From the NCBI GenBank assembly GCA_903833275.1, contig CAILEP010000028.1, positions 123,184 to 187,183 on the forward strand: DNA of 64,000 bases, given 5' to 3'. The notes beneath the pieces were generated by a model. That model was not told the origin of the DNA, searched no databases, and saw only the letters and a program-made list of their open reading frames with translations. Shown piece by piece: positions 27,340 through 35,108 of the stretch. The DNA is from an uncultured Bdellovibrionales bacterium. GTDB taxonomy: Bacteria; Bdellovibrionota; Bdellovibrionia; Bdellovibrionales; UBA1609. Each line of letters begins with the position of its first letter. The stretch's first letter is position 1. The position numbers and the translations under genes are program-made.

Positions 27340-27355
27340 AGCAATGATCGTGCCA
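27340..27355 (-). promoter_or_regulatory. Consensus sigma-54 promoter of the DksA-CBS/Hpt operon
   Basis: Read on the minus strand this is TGGCACGATCATTGCT, a perfect match to TGGCACG-N4-TTGCW. The expected start near 27329 gives an 18-nt leader containing GGAGG before the ATG at 27311. Confidence 0.85.
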
Positions 27356-27669
27356 GGTTCGAGAGCGACGGAACCGCCTACTCGACAAGAATATCGAACT
27401 GCTGAATGGCAAATCGTCTCGCAAATTGGGCAATCGACTTGCGCTGAGACATTTCGGCGACGGAGATTCGTAGTTAACGGCCGCATCGCAAACAGCGGTC
27501 GTCTTTTTTTAGCACGGTCGGATACGCTCTATTACGAAGATCCGAAGACTGATGCGGCGTTACCAACTACCGAAACCGCGCAAATGTAATTATGTCATTT
27601 CAATGTGACATGTTGGCCCATTTCTCTCTCTATCCTTAAATATTTAAGGTCTTCTCATTGGGCAGCCGA

Positions 27670-27685
27670 TGGCACGCCACTTGCT
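27670..27685 (+). promoter_or_regulatory. Consensus sigma-54 promoter of the receiver-SDR-kinase operon
   Basis: TGGCACGCCACTTGCT is a perfect match to TGGCACG-N4-TTGCW. The expected start near 27696 is 46 bp before the receiver gene. Confidence 0.87.
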
Positions 27686-27741
27686 TATCAATATTAAAAG
27701 CTTAAGAGACTCCTACTTAAGTAACGGGATGGGGAAATCAA

Positions 27742-28242
27742 ATGAATTTTATCGACAACGGTCGGCAACGGCCGCCGCGCGCTCTAATTGTGGAAGACGA
27801 CATGACCTGGGAAACCATTTGGTCATTGGTTCTTAAAGAGATTAACCCGCATTTCGAATACACCTGGGCCACGAGCGCTAAAGAGGCCGGCACCTATTTA
27901 GATCAGTCAATTTCGACAGGCGAAGTGTTTGATGTCGTAATATCGGATATTTTTGTGTCTGGGTCAAAAACCGGCATCGATCTATATGAGAGATACAGAG
28001 AGGCCCTCACAGACCGTTTGATTTTTACCTCAGGGGTCGACATGAATCGGCTCAAAAAACAAGTCAACGCTGACGGCAGTAAAATCGCGTTCTTGAGAAA
28101 ACCCTTTACGAAAGATCAATGCATTAAAACCATCAGATCCGTTTTGTCGCCCCAGCCTTCAGATCTAAAGCCACCGGCCAAGCCGACTATTCAAATAGAG
28201 CGCCCCATAAAACCTATCAACTCAGGCCTCGTGTGGGCTTAG
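27742..28242 (+). CDS. Single-domain response regulator
   Basis: 166 residues. Receiver domain about 12-135 with acidic pocket VEDD, phospho-Asp 69 in VVISDIF, Ser/Thr in FTSGV and conserved Lys in LRKPFT. There is no output domain; the last 30 residues are a Pro-rich tail. It could act as an intermediate in a phosphorelay with the histidine kinase two genes downstream and the nearby Hpt-like protein. GGGGA precedes the ATG; it overlaps the SDR gene by 10 bp. Confidence 0.9.
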   Translation: MNFIDNGRQRPPRALIVEDDMTWETIWSLVLKEINPHFEYTWATSAKEAGTYLDQSISTGEVFDVVISDIFVSGSKTGIDLYERYREALTDRLIFTSGVDMNRLKKQVNADGSKIAFLRKPFTKDQCIKTIRSVLSPQPSDLKPPAKPTIQIERPIKPINSGLVWA

Positions 28243-29150
28243 CACACATTGAAGGCTACCAGCCTGTGATATTAGTCACCGGATGTAGTTCAGGTATTGG
28301 TAAAGCGTTGGCTGAACTGCTATGGGCGATGCCACAATACCGCGTTGTCGTAACGGCCCGCGCGAGTTCACTTTCAGCTTTAGAATCTAAGTTTAGCGAC
28401 AACGCCCGCTTTCTGATTCGAGCGCTCGATGTGACCGATGACGAGCAGATCGTTGACGTCGTAGGCGAGATTTATAAAAAATGGCGAGCGGTCGACATTG
28501 TCATTAACAACGCCGGGATTTCTTATCGATCGGTACTAGAACATATGGACGAACATTCAGAGCTTCATCAGTTGAAAACAAACTATCTCGGGCCAATGTC
28601 TCTAACTCGAATGGTCTTGCCGACAATGCGCGAAAAAGGTTTCGGCCGAATTATTAATATCTCTTCGGTTAGCGGCTTAGTGGCAATGCCAACCATGGGG
28701 TCATACAGCGCGTCGAAAGCCGCTCTCGAAAGCGCCTCAGAGTCGCTCTGGTATGAAATGAAACCATTTGGAGTTAAGGTCAGCATCGTTCAACCGGGGT
28801 TCGTTCATTCTGAATCTTATCGCAATGTCTATTATTCGAAAAAAGCCCAACTCAGCGAAAGCCTGCTCGGGCCCTACTCACTCTATTATCGCTCGATCAC
28901 TCCGTTTATTGAAAAACTTATGAAACTTTCGCGCACAACACCCGAAGAGATCGCAGAAAAAATATTGGGTGTTATTGAAAGCGAAAATCCGCCGCTTTGG
29001 GTACCGATCAGCCTCGATGCCTTTGTCTTCAATATGATGCGACGACTCATGCCACATTGGCTTTACTACAACGTTATGTTTTGGCTTATGCCACGATCTG
29101 ACGAATGGTCGCAAAAATACCCCGCATTTACTGCGCATGAAGAGAGTTGA
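28233..29150 (+). CDS. Short-chain dehydrogenase/reductase
   Basis: 305 residues, NAD(P)-dependent Rossmann enzyme. The cofactor motif TGCSSGIG lies near 16-23, NNAGIS near 90, catalytic Ser in INISSVSG, and Tyr/Lys in YSASK. An extra 50-60-residue C-terminal hydrophobic segment (FNMMRRLMPHWLYYNVMFWLM) could attach it to the membrane, as in some lipid-acting SDRs. The start is GTG at 28233, inside the receiver gene, so the two are co-translated. The substrate is unknown. Confidence 0.9.
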   Translation: MGLAHIEGYQPVILVTGCSSGIGKALAELLWAMPQYRVVVTARASSLSALESKFSDNARFLIRALDVTDDEQIVDVVGEIYKKWRAVDIVINNAGISYRSVLEHMDEHSELHQLKTNYLGPMSLTRMVLPTMREKGFGRIINISSVSGLVAMPTMGSYSASKAALESASESLWYEMKPFGVKVSIVQPGFVHSESYRNVYYSKKAQLSESLLGPYSLYYRSITPFIEKLMKLSRTTPEEIAEKILGVIESENPPLWVPISLDAFVFNMMRRLMPHWLYYNVMFWLMPRSDEWSQKYPAFTAHEES

Positions 29151-29153
29151 GCA

Positions 29154-30773
29154 ATGAGTCTTGAAACTGAATCGGCCGAAAGCCCCAAAGTAGATGCTCG
29201 CGACTTTACCTGTCACGCCTGCGACCCAATCGCAATGGTAAATGCCAATGGCCGTATCGAAGTAGTCAATAGACGACTGAGCACATTTTTTGGCTATGAA
29301 ACCCACGAACTAATTGGCCAACCGATTGAAATCTTAATGCCGAAAAGCGAGAACTTAAACCATATTGGGTCGCGCGAATTTTACCGCGCGCATCAGACTG
29401 AAGTTCGCAGTGTCCAACTAACCAAAGTTCTAGCTAAACAAAAGAATGGCACCGAAGTGACGGTCGATATCGACGTAACACCCGTTCACGCTGAAAATGG
29501 CCAAGCGGTCTTAGCTACCATTCGCGACATGACCGAACGCTATCGAATTGAATCCAACCAAGAGTTTTTACTTGAGAACAGCCGCAAATTAAACGAAACA
29601 ACAGATTATCAAGAACGTCTTCAGATCATTACCACGCAATTGGCCAATCGCTTGGGCGATACTTGCGTTATCTATATTATCGAGGGTGACACTTTGGTGC
29701 CTAAGGCTTCGGCCAGTGGCGACCCGAATTTTCATTTTGCTGTTTTTCAAAAGCTTATGAACTATCCGTTAACCCTTGATGCAACATTTGGGTCGCCTCT
29801 CGTCGCCCGCACCGGTCAAGCGCAACTCTCAACTGTCGTCACCGACGAAGACATCGAGCAGGTTGCAATTGATGGCCCGCATCTCGCCTATCTAAAAAAT
29901 CTTGGCGTGAAATCGTACATCGGTCAGCCCCTCATCGTGCGAAACAAGGTCGTCGGCGTTCTTGCCCTTACTCGAAGAGAAAGAGAATTTTCGCCAATTG
30001 ACCTGGCCTTGGCTGGCCAAGTTGCGCTGCACTCGGCGCTTGCGATCGATAACGCTCGCCTCTTTCGAGAAGCGCAAAAAGCCATTCAGGTCAGAGAGGA
30101 TATCGTCGCTATCGTATCGCACGATTTGAAAAATCCGCTGGCGGCCATTGAGCTCGGCGTCGAGCACGCCAAAAGATTTCAACCGCCCGAGACAACGCTC
30201 GGGCCTTGGCTTAAAGCCTCCGACATAATTGACAGCATCGGCCGATCGACAGTCACCGCCCTCAATTTGATTCGCGACCTTCTCGATTATTCTCAGCTCG
30301 AATCGGGCTCGCTGAAAATTGAGAAATCAAAGACTCGGGTCGATGACCTGCTTCGACGATCGAATGAAATGTTTCTACCGCTCGCAGTCAAAAGCGGCAT
30401 TACTCTAGCGACAGAGATCTCAGCCGATCTGCCACTACTGAGTTGTGATTCAGAGCGCATTTTTGAAGTGCTTTCGAATCTTATCAGCAATGCAATGCGA
30501 TTTACTCCAAATGACGGCTTTATTAATGTTTCGGTCAGTCTGCAGAAAAACAAAATTCAGTTTAGCATCGCAGACACCGGCTCTGGCATTGCCGATAATG
30601 ACTTACCGAATATTTTCGATCGCTATTGGCAGGCCAAACGAACTAAGAGATCTGGCTCGGGGCTTGGGCTGTCAATTTCTAAAGGTATTATCGAAGGTCA
30701 TGGCGGCAAGATTTGGGCGCAAAGTAAATTGGGCCACGGCAGCTCGTTTCATTTTAATTTGCCAATCACATAA
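29154..30773 (+). CDS. PAS-GAF histidine kinase
   Basis: 539 residues, no transmembrane segment, so cytoplasmic. PAS about 15-130 (ANGRIEVVNRRLSTFFGYETHELIGQ-type pattern), GAF about 145-295, HisKA about 310-375 with H323 in VSHDLKNP, HATPase about 425-539 with N-box NLISNAMRF, G1 DTGSGI and G2 GSGLGLSISKGIIEGHGG. The kinase probably senses an internal signal such as redox or a small ligand. It is the third gene of the sigma-54 operon, 3 bp after the SDR gene. Confidence 0.95.
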   Translation: MSLETESAESPKVDARDFTCHACDPIAMVNANGRIEVVNRRLSTFFGYETHELIGQPIEILMPKSENLNHIGSREFYRAHQTEVRSVQLTKVLAKQKNGTEVTVDIDVTPVHAENGQAVLATIRDMTERYRIESNQEFLLENSRKLNETTDYQERLQIITTQLANRLGDTCVIYIIEGDTLVPKASASGDPNFHFAVFQKLMNYPLTLDATFGSPLVARTGQAQLSTVVTDEDIEQVAIDGPHLAYLKNLGVKSYIGQPLIVRNKVVGVLALTRREREFSPIDLALAGQVALHSALAIDNARLFREAQKAIQVREDIVAIVSHDLKNPLAAIELGVEHAKRFQPPETTLGPWLKASDIIDSIGRSTVTALNLIRDLLDYSQLESGSLKIEKSKTRVDDLLRRSNEMFLPLAVKSGITLATEISADLPLLSCDSERIFEVLSNLISNAMRFTPNDGFINVSVSLQKNKIQFSIADTGSGIADNDLPNIFDRYWQAKRTKRSGSGLGLSISKGIIEGHGGKIWAQSKLGHGSSFHFNLPIT

Positions 30774-30801
30774 AAAAAAGGACGAGCCCTCGAGCTCGCC
30801 C
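30772..30801 (-). terminator. Rho-independent terminator of the Pro/Gly/His-rich protein gene
   Basis: On the minus strand stem GGGCGAGC/GCTCGTCC (8 bp, one G-U) with a 6-base loop is followed by eight T. Confidence 0.82.
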
Positions 30802-30832
30802 CTTGAAATCTGAATTGTATTGGGCCGCTTCG

Positions 30833-31585
30833 CTAATCGGCCAAATTACAATACCCTTCTGGAATGTAACATCCGTCCTCGTAGCTTTCTCCGCCGCAAT
30901 CAAACAAGGCATTGTATGCTGCCTCTTGCATGGTCGGCGCTACGGCTGAATATGCATTCATCGACTCATCAAATGATGTGCACTGCCACCAATAGCGTGG
31001 AGTTTCTATGGCCCATGCAAATGCCGGAAAGAAGAGCTCGGCGCGCCACCAGTACGGAAAGCGATCGTGTCGCCAATTCCAATTGTAGTGATATCCTGGG
31101 CGAGGGCCACCGCCATGATAACCTGGGTGCCCATAGTGCGGACCGTGGCCGCCAGGATGCGGACCGGGGCCAGGATGCGGACCGGGGCGTGGGCCGGGAC
31201 CAGGATGCGGGCCGGGGCCAGGATCCGGACCGGGGCGTGGGCCGGGACCAGGATGCGGGCCGGGGCCAGGATGTGGGCCAGGGCGTGGGCCGGGACCAGG
31301 ATGCGGGCCGGGGCCAGGATGTGGGCCGGGGCCAGGATGTGGGCCGGGACCAGGACGCGGGCCGGGGCCAGGACGCGGGCCGGGGCCAGGACGCGGCGCG
31401 GGCGTCGGGCGCGGGGCGGGCAATACTGCATTGTTACTGTCATCCTCAGCGGCTGTTGCGACTGTCAGCGTAGAACTTTGATCGACGGCAACGTCGATAC
31501 TATCGTTCGCTTGCGCTTGCACAGTTATTGGCAACTGAATGCCGACAACCAGCCACACGGCTGACAGTAGATATGAACATTTCAC
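30833..31585 (-). CDS. Secreted Pro/Gly/His-repeat protein
   Basis: 250 residues from a GTG ending at 31585, chosen for AGGAGG 5 bp upstream; a longer start is poorer. Signal peptide about 1-23. Residues about 55-150 are Pro-Gly repeats (PGPGPHPGPGPRPG). Then comes a Gly/His/Tyr stretch (about 150-170) and a C-terminal domain with five cysteines, WWQCTSFDESMNAYSAVAPTMQEAAYNALFDCG, resembling DUF4189-type or similar secreted domains. The repeats suggest an extended or metal-binding region. The function is unknown. Confidence 0.75.
   Translation of the reverse strand: MKCSYLLSAVWLVVGIQLPITVQAQANDSIDVAVDQSSTLTVATAAEDDSNNAVLPAPRPTPAPRPGPGPRPGPGPRPGPGPHPGPGPHPGPGPHPGPGPRPGPHPGPGPHPGPGPRPGPDPGPGPHPGPGPRPGPHPGPGPHPGGHGPHYGHPGYHGGGPRPGYHYNWNWRHDRFPYWWRAELFFPAFAWAIETPRYWWQCTSFDESMNAYSAVAPTMQEAAYNALFDCGGESYEDGCYIPEGYCNLAD
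31147..31412 (-). repeat. Pro-Gly-His coding tandem repeats
   Basis: Roughly 260 bp of imperfect 18- and 30-bp units (for example CCAGGATGCGGGCCGGGG on the plus strand) inside the Pro/Gly/His-rich gene. Likely prone to length change. Confidence 0.85.
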
Positions 31586-31846
31586 AGATACCTCCTCATA
31601 GTTTCTCAGACTCATTTTGAAGAATCTGATTGGTTAACGGTTTCCGAGCGAGATACCAGAGCAATCCGAGGGCCACTCGACAAAACAAGAAATCGAATCA
31701 CAGAACGAAATAATGCCAACTGGGGGTTCGAAATTGACCATCGCATTTTGAATTTTAAAAAATAGGGACAAGTTGGCCTTTTGATTGAGACGAATCCGCA
31801 CGCACATTCGAATTGCATGCGCACAAGGTCAGACGGGCTAAAAAGT

Positions 31847-31873
31847 AAAAAAAAGCCCAGTGTTACCCGGGCT
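31847..31873 (-). terminator. Rho-independent terminator of the alpha/beta hydrolase gene
   Basis: On the minus strand stem AGCCC/GGGCT (10-base loop) is followed by eight T, 38 bp past the stop codon of the 31911-32816 gene. The rest of 31586-31910 shows no gene. Confidence 0.72.
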
Positions 31874-31910
31874 CATCTGAGAAAGTAAAAAATGCGATCG
31901 AGATCAAAAA

Positions 31911-32816
31911 TTAATTCGGCACACCCGAAATTACGCGTGAATCATCAGGCAGCCCGTCTTCTTTTAAAAATTTAAGAATGCTTGTGAAAATGTCGGGGGT
32001 GTAAATCGCATTATGGCCGCCGCCGCCTTCGACAATTTTAAAAGCAAATTGTTTCGGGATCATACTATACACGCGCTCTGATTGCGCAGCGGGGATAAGC
32101 TTGTCTTGCTTCGAATAAACCACCATTGTTGGCACGTTGACCTGCGAAGCCATGGCCGCCAGTTGATAGTAGTTACCGCTCAGCTTCTGACTGCTGCAAA
32201 AAATCGACATTGGCGAAACCGCATTGCAGAGCTTTTGAAAACTATCCCAAGGGCTCACCAGAACCATCGAGCTAACATCGGCAGCTTGAGTAGTAAGATT
32301 TCGATTGTAGACAGCCATGGCAACACCGGCCCCTAAACTGTAACCCCAAAGGCTAATTTTTGCCTGGGGAAACTGTGCCTTGATTCGCTTCAACACGTCG
32401 ACCCCCGCCTGTACGTTTGTTTCTTCTGAGGGCACCCCTTGCGAACGCCCAAAGCAGGGGTAATCGTAGGCCGCAATCGAAACACCCTCTTTTTGGGCGA
32501 GTATAAAAAGATCTGAAATATCCGCTAGAGTTTCACCGTTGCCATGAAAATATAAAATTATTTTCTGGCTTGCGGTAGGCGAAGCATACATTTGCAGATC
32601 GATTTTCGAACCCTGCGCGCCAATCACAACACGTTCTGTGCCCGCCAAATCGGCTTTTTCACCTGAAGCACTCGGCCCACGGTAGTAGCAACGATAGTAG
32701 AGATTTTTAACAGCAAGCGGGACGTCGGCCGAATGTACGGCGGGCGTTATGGCAATAATCAAAACACCGATGGCGCGTCGAAGATTTTTTAGAATCTTTT
32801 TAGAATAACTTTTCAT
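31911..32816 (-). CDS. Exported alpha/beta hydrolase
   Basis: 301 residues from the ATG ending at 32816 (AGGGGA 6 bp upstream). Signal peptide about 8-30. Hydrolase core: oxyanion HGNGE, nucleophile elbow GYSLGAG with catalytic Ser, late Asp in YSKQDKLIP and His in GGGGHNAIY. The pattern matches the BEM46/ABHD13-like esterase group with HGNG and YDYPCFGRSQG. The substrate is unknown, and one of several such exported hydrolases in this window. Confidence 0.85.
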   Translation of the reverse strand: MKSYSKKILKNLRRAIGVLIIAITPAVHSADVPLAVKNLYYRCYYRGPSASGEKADLAGTERVVIGAQGSKIDLQMYASPTASQKIILYFHGNGETLADISDLFILAQKEGVSIAAYDYPCFGRSQGVPSEETNVQAGVDVLKRIKAQFPQAKISLWGYSLGAGVAMAVYNRNLTTQAADVSSMVLVSPWDSFQKLCNAVSPMSIFCSSQKLSGNYYQLAAMASQVNVPTMVVYSKQDKLIPAAQSERVYSMIPKQFAFKIVEGGGGHNAIYTPDIFTSILKFLKEDGLPDDSRVISGVPN

Positions 32817-32870
32817 GTTGGGTCCCCTTTTCAATATAGGCGAAAGTGCAGGCGCACCCTCGGCCGTTGT

Positions 32871-33857
32871 TTAAAACATGTATCCACCGCGCAGCATCGC
32901 ACCCGATGCCGACAGATTGTCGAGACTGAAACCGTTACCAGTGCCGGTCATATTTAATTTGCGGTAAAGCCCTTGAATGGTGAACTGACCGGCCAAGCGC
33001 GCGCCAACACCGCCTTCGAAGCCGAGCTTACCGTCAACGCTTTTGAGATTGCCACCATTGGTAACCGACGGAAAATTATAATTAGCTCCGCCGAAGCCGT
33101 AGAAGTTTTCACTGATTGCGAAATTGGCCCCGGCGCCGATTAGAAAAAATGCGACGCTCGGTTTGGGATTATAATTAATTGTTTGATTATTAACGTTGAT
33201 CGACTTGAGATCTCGACCGAACTCATAAGCCCCGTCTATATAATATCCAAACGACTGAACGCTGTACTGAGCGTACTCGACACCCAAGCCAAATGCAGTT
33301 TCTGAATTTGAAGTTGATGCGGCAGAGGCCCCGTTGGCGCTAATGTCGCCCTTGAAAGAATCTGTCATATCGTAAAAGCCGAAAGCCGCGAGACCCGTTA
33401 GCTCGCCAGCGGGCACGACTTCTTTGAGACGGCTCATTGTTGACGACAGGCCTGGTGACCCGTACTGCGGCGACCCCGACGAATGAAACGCATCGCCCGC
33501 TGCCCGCCCGTCCCGAGCCTCCGCCAAGCTTAACTCGGCGATTTGGCCAACTCGCAGAGATGGGGCAAAGGCACATGATCTCGAGTCAGCTAAAGCAAGA
33601 TTATCTTTAAGACTTTGAACAACAAGACTGCATTGGGCCCCGTCCCTGCTCGTGACAATGAGAGACTGGCCTGGCCTGACCGTTACTCCGCGAGCCTGAA
33701 ATACAACGGTGTGCTGAGCCAGATCGATTTGCCGAATTTGAATTTTCTTACTCTGTGCTTTGACGGTGGACGCCGCTTTATTAAGCTGGCTCACCGCCGG
33801 ATTTACGTCGACTGCCAAAAAGGCGAATAGAAATGAAAGTACCAATAAAGTTTTCAC
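32871..33857 (-). CDS. Putative outer membrane barrel protein
   Basis: 328 residues from a GTG ending at 33857 (GGGGG 4-5 bp upstream). Signal peptide about 1-24 (ending PAVSQ). An N-terminal domain of about 90 residues resembles a small beta-sandwich (IDLAQHTVVFQARGVTVRPGQSL). The rest alternates polar and hydrophobic residues with many Gly/Tyr/Phe and ends in GGYMF, a C-terminal Phe as in barrels. Family unknown. Confidence 0.68.
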   Translation of the reverse strand: MKTLLVLSFLFAFLAVDVNPAVSQLNKAASTVKAQSKKIQIRQIDLAQHTVVFQARGVTVRPGQSLIVTSRDGAQCSLVVQSLKDNLALADSRSCAFAPSLRVGQIAELSLAEARDGRAAGDAFHSSGSPQYGSPGLSSTMSRLKEVVPAGELTGLAAFGFYDMTDSFKGDISANGASAASTSNSETAFGLGVEYAQYSVQSFGYYIDGAYEFGRDLKSINVNNQTINYNPKPSVAFFLIGAGANFAISENFYGFGGANYNFPSVTNGGNLKSVDGKLGFEGGVGARLAGQFTIQGLYRKLNMTGTGNGFSLDNLSASGAMLRGGYMF

Positions 33858-34033
33858 GCAGCCCCCTACGTCAGATGTTAAGACATAGGAGCGCACTGCA
33901 TCTTGTGTGCCAGAATCGCTTCGAATGCGTTTACCTCGAGCGAATCGCGAAAATTAGAATTTTAGAAAGCGAATGGTTGTTATTTAGAGCCGTGCTGTCA
34001 CACTGGTGGGCCAAATTGGCTGAACCACCTAAT

Positions 34034-34070
34034 GTTAATCTGCGGTTAATCTACGGTTAATCTGCGGTTA
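34034..34070 (+). repeat. 11-bp tandem repeat over a stop codon
   Basis: Three full units GTTAATCTGCG (the second has A instead of G) plus a partial fourth. The partial unit supplies the stop codon of the gene on the minus strand. Confidence 0.8.
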
Positions 34071-34433
34071 GTTTTCGACGGCGTTGATGCTGATAGTTCG
34101 AAAATGGCCATTGCCGAAGGTGACCTTCACCAGACAACCCTGGCCGACCATAATATTTTCTTTCGAGGCGTCCATCGACAATACGAGAACATTCTTATTA
34201 TTTACTTCTTCAAACGAAACAAATTTGCACTCACCGCTTGCGCCACCGACAAACTCAAGTTTCGTGGTTTTTTCTGCCACCAACGCGACAAACGGGCACT
34301 GAAACCCAACTTCATACTCGATATTCGTTTCTTTGTGCTCTTCGGCTGAAATTGTACAATTTGAATTGGCCTGAACCGCATTGGCCGAAGCCATAATCGA
34401 TAAAGCAAAAAAAGCGGCGAAAACTGATTTCAT
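34068..34433 (-). CDS. Small secreted protein
   Basis: 121 residues with signal peptide (about 1-22, ending ANA-VQA). The mature part is beta-rich with four cysteines that could form two disulphides. No family recognised. AGGAGC precedes the ATG. Downstream of the stop begins the 11-bp tandem repeat. Confidence 0.7.
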   Translation of the reverse strand: MKSVFAAFFALSIMASANAVQANSNCTISAEEHKETNIEYEVGFQCPFVALVAEKTTKLEFVGGASGECKFVSFEEVNNKNVLVLSMDASKENIMVGQGCLVKVTFGNGHFRTISINAVEN

Positions 34434-34636
34434 AAATGCTCCTTATTATTAGCCCGATTTAACGGTGCCAATATAAGCAACTTTATATGCATATTCGACT
34501 GTTATCTTTTAAATAGGTAATCTTTTTGATTCTAAGGACGTATGGAGCGTTTTAATTGAACTTGAGAAAATGGATTCATCATCAGACGATGAATTCAGGG
34601 GCCCGTGAACCGAGCCCGTGAATCTTGAAACAAAAA

Positions 34637-34936
34637 CTACTTAAGGTGTTTGCTGATTAACTTTGTCATTTCGAACATAGTTACTTCAGCTTTACCGAAA
34701 ATTTCTTTTAGCTTTGAATCAGCAAGAATGTTTCGACGATTTTTCGGGTTTTGCAAATCGTGTTTCTTGATGTATTGCCAAATTTTCTTAACCACTTGCG
34801 TGCGTGGTAGGGCGGCTGCGCCAACGACTGCTGCAAGTTTGTCGCTTGGCTTAAGTGCCTTCATAAACGCTGCATTTGGTTTACGAGCTTTTTTTGTAGC
34901 GGTTTTCTTCGTTTTCGCTGCTTTTTTCTTGGCCAT
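34637..34936 (-). CDS. SWIB/MDM2-domain protein with histone-like tail
   Basis: 99 residues from the ATG ending at 34936 (CAGGAGAA 8 bp upstream). The first 25 residues are almost only Ala/Lys/Thr (AKKKAAKTKKTATKKARK), like histone H1-type tails. Residues about 30-99 are a SWIB domain (LAAVVG...LPRTQVVKKIWQYIKKHDLQNPKNRRNILAD...). Small SWIB proteins are known from chlamydiae and some other bacteria and may bind DNA or topoisomerase. A nucleoid-associated role is inferred. Confidence 0.88.
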   Translation of the reverse strand: MAKKKAAKTKKTATKKARKPNAAFMKALKPSDKLAAVVGAAALPRTQVVKKIWQYIKKHDLQNPKNRRNILADSKLKEIFGKAEVTMFEMTKLISKHLK

Positions 34937-35108
34937 GTGGAAGTTCTCCTGTTTAGATTTGGTCAAATGCTCTCATTCAATTTTGAAAAAGAATAGATAA
35001 ATATTAAATAAATCTCCAGAAAGACCCCTTTGCCCCTTAGCTGAGGGCCATTCGGGGGCCTTTTACGAGCTAAAACAGCTCTCTCTGCTGCCCTATAGCG
35101 CATTAGCG

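Larger units (their letters stand above)
27312..27741 (+). other. Divergent control region between two sigma-54 operons
   Basis: About 430 bp without a convincing gene. It carries two facing-away consensus sigma-54 promoters (27340-27355 minus, 27670-27685 plus), a GTCTC site (27416-27420) and an inverted GAGAC site (27446-27450), and a 6-bp inverted repeat ATGTCA-N8-TGACAT near 27593-27612. A possible 87-residue ORF on the plus strand has no start signal or family resemblance and would be cut by the minus promoter. Confidence 0.6.

Noticed and set aside
27326..27589. 87-residue plus-strand ORF
   Set aside because: It runs over a perfect minus-strand sigma-54 promoter, lacks a ribosome-binding site and resembles no family.
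31006..31564. Repetitive ORFs in other frames of the Pro-Gly-His region
   Set aside because: Only the minus-strand frame with signal peptide, AGGAGG and terminator is credible.
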